DNA from: Allorhizocola rhizosphaerae
GTDB lineage: Bacteria > Actinomycetota > Actinomycetes > Mycobacteriales > Micromonosporaceae
Assembly: GCF_003426775.1 (NCBI RefSeq)
Contig: NZ_QJUG01000069.1
Span: forward strand, 1 to 36,846
Length of the DNA: 36,846 nucleotides
Reading direction: 5' to 3'
The notes beneath the pieces were generated by a model. The model worked only from the letters and a program-made list of their open reading frames with translations, was not told where the DNA came from and did no database searches. Of the stretch, positions 31,599-36,846 are shown in pieces (the stretch's first letter is position 1; every line of letters begins with the position of its first letter). A program made the position numbers and the translations under genes.

Positions 31599-32573
31599 TC
31601 AGCCTTTGGGCACGTCGCGCAAAGGCAGATACGGGGTCTCGTCGTCCGGCAGGCCGGCGGCGATCGCGCGGGCACGGGCCAGCTCGGCGTCGAATTCCGC
31701 GCCGAGCAGCACGGCCACGTTGGTCAGCCAGATCCACACCAGGAAGACGATGACCCCGCCCAGCGTGCCGTAATTGCGGTCGAACGAGTCGAACCGCGAC
31801 ACATAGAACGCGAACCCGCCCGAGACCAGCAGCCACACCAGCGTGGCGAGCAGGCTGCCCGGCGTGATCCAGCGGAACCCGCCATGCCGCGCGTTGGGCG
31901 CGGCCCAGTACAGCACGGCCAGCAGCAACGCGAACACCACGACCAGCACCGGCCATTTCACGATGTCGATGAGCCGGACGCGATCGGCGTCGATCCCCAC
32001 GGCGTGCCCGATCTGCACGGCCAGCCGCCCCGTGAACACGATCGCGAACGCCGACAGCGCCAGCACGAGCCCCGTCACGACCGTGATGAACAGGCGCACC
32101 GGGAGTGTCTTCCACAGCGGGCGCGCCTCCGGTACCTCAAAAATGGCATTGGCGGCCCGCATGAAAGCGCCAACATAGCCGGTCGCGGACCAGAAGGCGA
32201 TGACCAGACCGACGATCGCGATGACGCCCGCCTCGCGCGGGTTGTCCTGCAGGTCGGCGACGCCGTTGGCGATGATCTGTTGGGTGGGGCCGAACGTCAT
32301 GGTCCCGATGCCCTCGACGACCGACCGCGTGGCCGGCGGGCCGAGCAGCCCCACCCCCGCGACCAGCACCAGCAGCCCGGGGAAGACCGCCAGCACGGCA
32401 TAGTAGGTCAGTGCCGCGGCCCGGTCGGTCAGGTCGTCGCCGAGCAGCTCATACAGCGTGCGCCCAAACGCGCGCAACCGGTCGCGGCGGCTCAGGTCCG
32501 ACGGGCGCCGCGGCCCGCGCGCGAGCAGTTTGAGCAGCCGGTCGCGCTGGGCCTTGGGCGCTACCGACGCCAT
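31599..32573 (-). CDS. YihY/virulence factor BrkB family membrane protein
   Basis: A 324-residue membrane protein with six helices. Family marks are 'LTDRAAALTYYAVLAVFPGLLV' near helix 1, 'FWSATGYVGAFMRAANAIFEV' and the final 'GGVIVFLVWIWLTNVAVLLGAEFDAEL'. It was once mislabelled ribonuclease BN; its role is unknown, perhaps envelope transport. Its ATG overlaps by 13 bp the end of a 60-residue membrane protein gene, so the two form an operon. The N-terminal 45 residues are basic and cytoplasmic. Confidence 0.9.
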   Translation of the reverse strand: MASVAPKAQRDRLLKLLARGPRRPSDLSRRDRLRAFGRTLYELLGDDLTDRAAALTYYAVLAVFPGLLVLVAGVGLLGPPATRSVVEGIGTMTFGPTQQIIANGVADLQDNPREAGVIAIVGLVIAFWSATGYVGAFMRAANAIFEVPEARPLWKTLPVRLFITVVTGLVLALSAFAIVFTGRLAVQIGHAVGIDADRVRLIDIVKWPVLVVVFALLLAVLYWAAPNARHGGFRWITPGSLLATLVWLLVSGGFAFYVSRFDSFDRNYGTLGGVIVFLVWIWLTNVAVLLGAEFDAELARARAIAAGLPDDETPYLPLRDVPKG

Positions 32574-32743
32574 CGGCGCGGCCCACCGCGCACGGCCCCG
32601 GCGAACCCGCCCAGGTGCAGGGCGACAAACAGCAGGCCGGCCGTGGTGAGGGTGGCCGGGGTGATGACCGCGCCGATGCTCTCGTTGATCAGCTGCAGGA
32701 TCAGTGCCAGTCCGAAAAGGACGGCGGCGATGGTGGCAAACAT
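32561..32743 (-). CDS. Small two-helix membrane protein (60 aa)
   Basis: The frame from the ATG at 32743 encodes 'MFATIAAVLFGLALILQLIN', a short polar turn, 'TPATLTTAGLLFVALHLGGF' and a basic tail 'RGGPRRWRR'. That is two membrane helices with the C-terminus probably inside. The 13-bp overlap with the YihY start argues for a genuine co-translated gene. Short proteins of this kind are frequent in actinobacteria, but I know no named family. Confidence 0.65.
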   Translation of the reverse strand: MFATIAAVLFGLALILQLINESIGAVITPATLTTAGLLFVALHLGGFAGAVRGGPRRWRR

Positions 32744-32772
32744 GCCGTGCGCATACCCCGATGTTGCCCGGG

Positions 32773-33738
32773 TTAAAACGCGCGAGCCTGCCCGGCGACG
32801 CGCACGCCCACGGGCGCGCCGACCTCGGGAAGCCCTGCGCCGCCGAGGATCCGGGCCGCGAGATCGGTGCCGTCGGGCAGGCGCAGCCCGATCACGGCGT
32901 CGTGCCCGTGGAAGTCGGTACGCACCACGACCGCGTCGGACCCGTCGACCACCGAAATCTGTTCCGGCCGCAGCAGCACGCGCTCCCCCGCACCGACCAC
33001 TCTCACACCCGCGAGCAGGGCGTGGCCGGACGGCAGCCACACCGCCTCGCCCACGAATCCCGCCACCCACGGATCGCTGGGCGCGGCATACACGGACGTC
33101 GGCGGTCCCGTTTGGACGATCCGTCCCTCGCGCATCACCGCGACCTCATCGGCGATCGACAGCGCCTCGCCCTGATCGTGCGTCACGAGCAGGGCGGTCG
33201 CGCCGTCGGCCCGCAGCGCCGCCCGGATGTCCCGGCGCAGCGTGGGTCGCAACGCCGCGTCGAGCGCGCTGAACGGTTCGTCCAGCAGCACGACGGGTGG
33301 GCGCGGCGCGAGCGCACGGGCGACCGCGACCCGCTGCTGCTGCCCGCCCGACAACTGGTGTGGCATGCGCTCCCCCATGTCGGCCAGCCCCACAAGCGCG
33401 AGCACCTCATGCGCTCTCTTTAGAGAACCGCGCGGCAGGCCATACGCCACATTGTCCACAACCGACAGATGCGGGAACAGCGCGCCTTCCTGCGGCACGA
33501 CCGCGATCCGGCGCCGCTGAGGCGGAAGTGAGGTCACGTCCCTCCCGCCGACGACGATCCGGCCGGAGTCCACTCTTTCGAACCCGGCGACGCAGCGCAG
33601 CAGCGTGGTCTTGCCGCACCCGGACGGACCGAGCACGGCAACCAGGTGTCCGATTTCGACCACCAGGTCCACCGACGACAGCGCGGTGACGCGGCCGAAC
33701 CGCTTGGTCAGAGACGAGATTTCCAACTCAACCACCAC
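32773..33738 (-). CDS. fbpC: Ferric iron ABC transporter, ATP-binding subunit
   Basis: A 321-residue ATPase that powers iron import through the adjoining permease. It has Walker A 'GPSGCGKTT' (37-45), the Q-loop 'VVPQEGALFPHLSV', signature 'LSGGQQQR' (129-136), Walker B 'VVLLDEP' (149-155) and the switch His in 'LLVTHDQGEAL'. A C-terminal TOBE-like regulatory domain follows ('GERVLLRPEQISVV'). The GTG at 33738 lies within the last codons of the permease gene in another frame, a 31-bp overlap; a second GTG at 33735 is equally possible and no ribosome-binding site decides. FbpC-type assignment rests on the operon and on the iron box upstream of it. Confidence 0.85.
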   Translation of the reverse strand: MVVELEISSLTKRFGRVTALSSVDLVVEIGHLVAVLGPSGCGKTTLLRCVAGFERVDSGRIVVGGRDVTSLPPQRRRIAVVPQEGALFPHLSVVDNVAYGLPRGSLKRAHEVLALVGLADMGERMPHQLSGGQQQRVAVARALAPRPPVVLLDEPFSALDAALRPTLRRDIRAALRADGATALLVTHDQGEALSIADEVAVMREGRIVQTGPPTSVYAAPSDPWVAGFVGEAVWLPSGHALLAGVRVVGAGERVLLRPEQISVVDGSDAVVVRTDFHGHDAVIGLRLPDGTDLAARILGGAGLPEVGAPVGVRVAGQARAF

Positions 33739-35171
33739 GTCGGGAGGGCGGATACGAGGACGAGCACGAGCGCATACGGCGCGGCCGCGGCGAACTCGGC
33801 CGTGTCGGTGTGCGTCCACAGCTCGGTGGCGAGCGTATCGAACCCCGTGGGACGCAACAGCAGCGTGGCCGGAAGCTCCTTCATGCACGTGAGGAACACC
33901 AGCGCCGCGCCCGCGCCGATGCCGGGCGCGGCCAGCGGGACGGTCACCGACCGGAACACGAACAGGGGGCTGCGGCCGAGCGAGCGCGCCACCTCCTCCA
34001 GCACCGGCGGCGATTGTGCGGCCGCCGAACTGACCGCACCGACGGCCAGCGGAAGGAAAAGTGCGGCATATGCCAGTGCCAGCAACCAGATTGTTTGGTA
34101 CAGCGGATAAGCCACGCGAATACCGAAGAAGACCAGAGACAGTCCAATCACGAGCCCCGGAAGCGCGTGCGACACATAGGCTATGCGATCCAGCACGGTC
34201 GCCAGCGGGCCGGGCGAGCGGGCGTTGAGCAATCCGACCGGGAGCGCGAGCAGGAGCGTGACCACGCCGCCGAGCGCCGCCGCCACAAACGACTGGCTCG
34301 CCGCCGTCACGACCTCCGCCACCGAGCCGGGCCGGGACACGCCCGCCACGAACCAGCGCGCGAGCGCGTAGGCCGGCACCCCTAACGCGACAGCAGAAAC
34401 CAAAGCCAAGAACGGCACGGGAATCCAGCCCACCCGCACACGGGCATGCGTGCGCAACGACCCGCGCGCATAACGCGCCCCACGGGTCCGCGTCATGTGC
34501 TCGCCCACAAGCAAGGCCAGCGTCAACAACACGAGCACCGTAGCGAGCACGAGCGCACCCGTGCGGTCGAACCCGAGGTTAATCGAGGTAAAGATGGCAC
34601 GCGTGAAAACATCAACGCGGACAATGGATACCGCACCGAAGTCCGACAGCACATAAAGCGCGACGAGCAGTCCGCCGGCCGCGATCGCGGGCCGGATCTG
34701 GCGCATCGTCACCGACAGGAACGGCCTGCGCCCGAGCGAGCGGGCGACCTCCTCCTGCGCCGGGTCGGCTCCGATGAGCGCAGCCGCGACCGGCAGATAC
34801 ACGTACGGATAGGAGCACGCGGTCAGCACCAGCGCCGCGTCCCAGAACCCTTCGAAGTCGTCCACTGTGGACACCCAGGCGAACGCCGCGACATAGCTCG
34901 GCACGGCCAGCGGGAGCGCCGCGAGCACGCCGAAGACCCGCCGGCCCGGCAGGTCCGTGCGCGTCACGAGGAACGCCGATGCCACTCCAATCACGACGCA
35001 CGCCACCGTCACCACCGCGGCGAGCGCCACGCTGCGCCCGGCGAGCAACGCGGTCCGCTCGGTCAGGATCTCCCCGGTGATCCGGTCCCAGCCCGCCTCG
35101 CCGACCCGCACGCCGAGGTACACCAGCGGGATGAGCGCGACCGCGCTTGCCGCGACGGCCGCGCTCTTCAA
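33708..35171 (-). CDS. fbpB: Ferric iron ABC transporter, fused permease
   Basis: A 487-residue membrane protein with about twelve helices and two copies of the permease cytoplasmic loop that docks the ATPase: 'EEVARSLGRRPFLSVTMRQI' and 'EEVARSLGRSPLFVFRSVTV'. This double-domain single-chain form is typical of FbpB-type iron permeases. It starts with a TTG 5 bp after the binding-protein stop; no better start is evident. The 3' end overlaps the ATPase gene. One GTCCANNNTGGAC palindrome lies inside (34860-34872). Confidence 0.88.
   Translation of the reverse strand: MKSAAVAASAVALIPLVYLGVRVGEAGWDRITGEILTERTALLAGRSVALAAVVTVACVVIGVASAFLVTRTDLPGRRVFGVLAALPLAVPSYVAAFAWVSTVDDFEGFWDAALVLTACSYPYVYLPVAAALIGADPAQEEVARSLGRRPFLSVTMRQIRPAIAAGGLLVALYVLSDFGAVSIVRVDVFTRAIFTSINLGFDRTGALVLATVLVLLTLALLVGEHMTRTRGARYARGSLRTHARVRVGWIPVPFLALVSAVALGVPAYALARWFVAGVSRPGSVAEVVTAASQSFVAAALGGVVTLLLALPVGLLNARSPGPLATVLDRIAYVSHALPGLVIGLSLVFFGIRVAYPLYQTIWLLALAYAALFLPLAVGAVSSAAAQSPPVLEEVARSLGRSPLFVFRSVTVPLAAPGIGAGAALVFLTCMKELPATLLLRPTGFDTLATELWTHTDTAEFAAAAPYALVLVLVSALPTWWLSWKSRL
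34860..34872. repeat. GTCCANNNTGGAC palindrome, copy 4
   Basis: It lies inside the permease gene and on the coding strand is phased as TCC-ACA-GTG-GAC (Ser-Thr-Val-Asp), as in the other copies. Confidence 0.6.
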
Positions 35172-35176
35172 CGTGG

Positions 35177-36208
35177 CTATGCCAACCCCACTTCCTTGAT
35201 CATGGCGACCGTGGCCTGCAGGGTGTCCAGGTCGTTCAGGTCGATCGCCGGCGCCTTGAGCGAGGCAAGCGCGGGCAGGCCCGCAGCCGTGGCCACGCCC
35301 GCCACGAGCGGGTATTCGTAGGTCTTCTCGGCGAAGTACTTCTGCCCATCCGCGCCGAGCAGGTAGTCGATGAACGCACGCGCGTCCGCGTCATTCGAAG
35401 CCTTCTTCATCAGCCCGAGCCCGGACACGTTGACCAGTGCGCCGGTGTCGCCGTTGGGGAAGAAGTGCAGCTTGGCCTTGAGCGCGTCGACGGTCTTGCC
35501 GTCGGCCTTGGCCCTCTCGTACACGTAATAGTGGTTGACCAGCCCCACGGACAGCTTGCCCGCCTCCACGTCCGCGACGATCTGCCCGTTGTTGGGCCGG
35601 ATCTGGGCACCGTTGGCCTTGATGCCGTTGAGCCATCCCTTGGCCTCGTTGTCGCCGTGCTGCACGCGCAGCGCGGTGACGAACGCCTGGAACGACCCGT
35701 TGGTCGGGGCGATGCCGAGCTTGTCTTTCCACTCCGGGCCGGTGAGGTCGAACACGGAGCCCGGCAGTTCCGCCTGCTTGACCAGATCGGAGTTGTACAC
35801 CAGCACGCGCGAGCGCCCGGTCACGCCCACCCATTCCCCGCTCTTGGACTTGTAGACGTCGGTCACCTTGCCCAGCACGTCGGCCGGGAGCTTGGTGAAC
35901 AGGCCCTTCTTGGCGACAGCGCCCAGGGCGCCCGCGTCCTGCGCGAGGTAGACGTCGGCCGGGCTCTTGTCGCCCTCCTCAAGCAGCTGTGCCGCCATCG
36001 CGGCCGTGTCGCCGTAGCGCACCTCGACGGTGATCCCCGTGGCCTTGGTGAAGTTCTCCAGCAGCGGTTTGATGAGCGCCTCTGATCGTCCGCTGTAGAC
36101 GGTCACCTTCTTGTCTGACACCGGCTCGGGCTGGTTTTGTGCGGGTGGCGCTTCCGCGCTACACGCGGTCAGCCCGACTGCCAGCAGGCTCGCAATGATC
36201 CAACGCAT
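35177..36208 (-). CDS. fbpA: Ferric iron ABC transporter, substrate-binding lipoprotein
   Basis: A 343-residue lipoprotein (lipobox LTAC, Cys16) that binds Fe3+ or a ferric complex outside the membrane. The mature part starts 'KKVTVYSGRSEALIKPLLEN', the standard opening of FbpA/FutA-type ferric-binding proteins. Iron-ligand tyrosines are expected in 'LVNHYYVYERAKADG', and a paired Tyr is present there. 'FPNGDTGALVNVSGLGLMKKA' is another family stretch. It is the first gene of the three-gene import operon, and an iron box lies 35 bp upstream of its ATG, so it should be derepressed under iron limitation. Confidence 0.9.
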   Translation of the reverse strand: MRWIIASLLAVGLTACSAEAPPAQNQPEPVSDKKVTVYSGRSEALIKPLLENFTKATGITVEVRYGDTAAMAAQLLEEGDKSPADVYLAQDAGALGAVAKKGLFTKLPADVLGKVTDVYKSKSGEWVGVTGRSRVLVYNSDLVKQAELPGSVFDLTGPEWKDKLGIAPTNGSFQAFVTALRVQHGDNEAKGWLNGIKANGAQIRPNNGQIVADVEAGKLSVGLVNHYYVYERAKADGKTVDALKAKLHFFPNGDTGALVNVSGLGLMKKASNDADARAFIDYLLGADGQKYFAEKTYEYPLVAGVATAAGLPALASLKAPAIDLNDLDTLQATVAMIKEVGLA

Positions 36209-36242
36209 CGATTGTCTCTTTCTTTGGAAAGCCTGCGCTAAG

Positions 36243-36261
36243 TAAGGGCAGGCTAACCTTG
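36243..36261. promoter_or_regulatory. DmdR/IdeR iron box upstream of the iron importer
   Basis: The 19 bases match the consensus TTAGGTTAGGCTAACCTAA at 14 positions, including the central AGGCTAACCT exactly. It lies 35 bp before the binding-protein ATG and 18 bp or less from the end of the convergent-facing DeoR gene. This is the expected position for iron-dependent repression by a DtxR-family protein. Confidence 0.75.
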
Positions 36262-36278
36262 CGCGTTGGAAGATGCAA

Positions 36279-36845
36279 CTAGCCAGCCACGATCAGCTCG
36301 CCCACCGCGTCGGCGAGGGCGTCACGCGCCTTGTCGGGCAATGCCGGGTCGGAGACCACGAGGTGCGCGTCGGACAGCGCGGCGATGGTCGAAATCCCGA
36401 CGATCTCCCATTTGGAGTGGTCCGCTAGTACAACCAGCCGCTCCGCCGCCGACACCAGCGCCCGGTCGGTCTCGGCCTCCATCAGATTGGGCGTGGTGAA
36501 CCCGGCGCGCTCGCTCATGCCGTGTACCCCCAAAAAAAGCAAATCCAGATGGAAGGTACGGATCGCGGCCACGGCGACCGGGCCGACGAGCGCATCCGAC
36601 GGCGTGCGCACGCCACCGGTCAGCACGACCGTCTGATCCGGACGTCCCGCTCCGAAGAAGACATCCGCAACGGGTACCGAATTGGTCACCACGGTCAGCT
36701 CCGGCACCGCCAGCAGGCGCCGGGCGAGCTCCGCGGTCGTCGTGCCGGCCGACAGCGCCACGGCCATCCCCGGGCGCACGAGCTCGGCCGCGCGCGCCGC
36801 GATCGCCGCCTTCTCCGCCCGGTGGCGCACCGACTTCGCGGCGAA
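36279..36845 (-). CDS. DeoR-family transcriptional regulator, N-terminus beyond window
   Basis: The last 189 codons are visible. The sequence is the sugar-phosphate-binding (DeoRC) domain: 'FAAKSVRHRAEKAAIAARAA', the phosphate-binding 'LSAGTTTAELARRL', 'VVTNSVPVADVF', 'VVLTGGVRTPSDALVGPVA', 'LFLGVHGMSERAGFTTPNLM' and 'VVLADHSKWEIVGIS'. The missing N-terminus should hold the winged helix. DeoR proteins repress sugar-use operons and release DNA when a phosphorylated sugar binds. The target is probably upstream, outside the window. It is not obviously linked to the iron operon. Confidence 0.9.
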   Translation of the reverse strand, partial: FAAKSVRHRAEKAAIAARAAELVRPGMAVALSAGTTTAELARRLLAVPELTVVTNSVPVADVFFGAGRPDQTVVLTGGVRTPSDALVGPVAVAAIRTFHLDLLFLGVHGMSERAGFTTPNLMEAETDRALVSAAERLVVLADHSKWEIVGISTIAALSDAHLVVSDPALPDKARDALADAVGELIVAG

Positions 36846-36846
36846 C

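Noticed and set aside
3796-34070. Frequent GCATA (Ala codon GCA before Tyr or a following TA)
   Set aside because: It is striking to the eye, but GCCTAC and GCGTAC also occur often. Without counts I cannot claim a bias.

Overview
The window is very GC-rich and densely coded. It has Tat and lipoprotein signals, many GTG/TTG starts, a DmdR/IdeR-type iron box and actinobacterial families (Trypco1, DUF6328, MmyB-like XRE, SBP-VWA fusion, poxvirus-type topoisomerase IB). This indicates an actinomycete chromosome. The recurrent GTCCANNNTGGAC palindrome makes me lean to the Pseudonocardiales; that placement is inference. There are no rRNA or tRNA genes, no transposase and no CRISPR array.

Layout. 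1-2347: a partial SWIM zinc-finger gene, then a three-gene minus-strand operon of secreted proteins. Two of its members share an unusual SGRxNP...LGxRGF signature, and one carries a C-terminal domain that looks like a Cys/His hydrolase. 2646-5368: an APH-type phosphotransferase, convergent with a DedA-GT4 glycosyltransferase pair. 5479-7741: a PIN-toxin remnant, a NarL-type two-component system whose kinase has an in-frame 93-bp duplication at its N-terminus, and a degenerate short tandem array. 7904-9937: an MMPL transporter.

10025-12844 holds the most system-like locus: a Trypco1 protein, a trypsin-like protease with a C-terminal membrane hairpin, and a membrane-anchored substrate-binding/VWA protein, all overlapping head to tail. 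I read it as a possible membrane-spanning sensor/protease module. 12841-14605: DUF6328, topoisomerase IB and a frameshifted small gene. 14788-16913: an OmpR/EnvZ-type two-component system. 16979-18573: a divergent SDR/XRE pair. 18603-23243: a lipoprotein, a methyltransferase, a NodU/TobZ-type carbamoyltransferase and an ADPS-like flavoprotein, possibly a small tailoring cluster.

23309-26734: a papain-like (BtrH-type) protein in an operon with a MerR regulator, and an MFS transporter. 26943-31553: an Asp-box propeller protein, a secreted GH127 enzyme with duplicated C-terminal modules, and a truncated, frame-damaged GH43-like lipoprotein. 31599-32743: YihY/BrkB and a small membrane protein. 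32773-36208: a complete ferric-iron ABC importer (FbpABC type) behind an iron box. 36279-end: a partial DeoR-type regulator.

Several genes start 6-7 nt after a TAnnnT-like hexamer and have no Shine-Dalgarno, as expected for leaderless mRNAs. Others, mainly operon members or secreted proteins, have strong AAGGAGG or GGGGAG sites.
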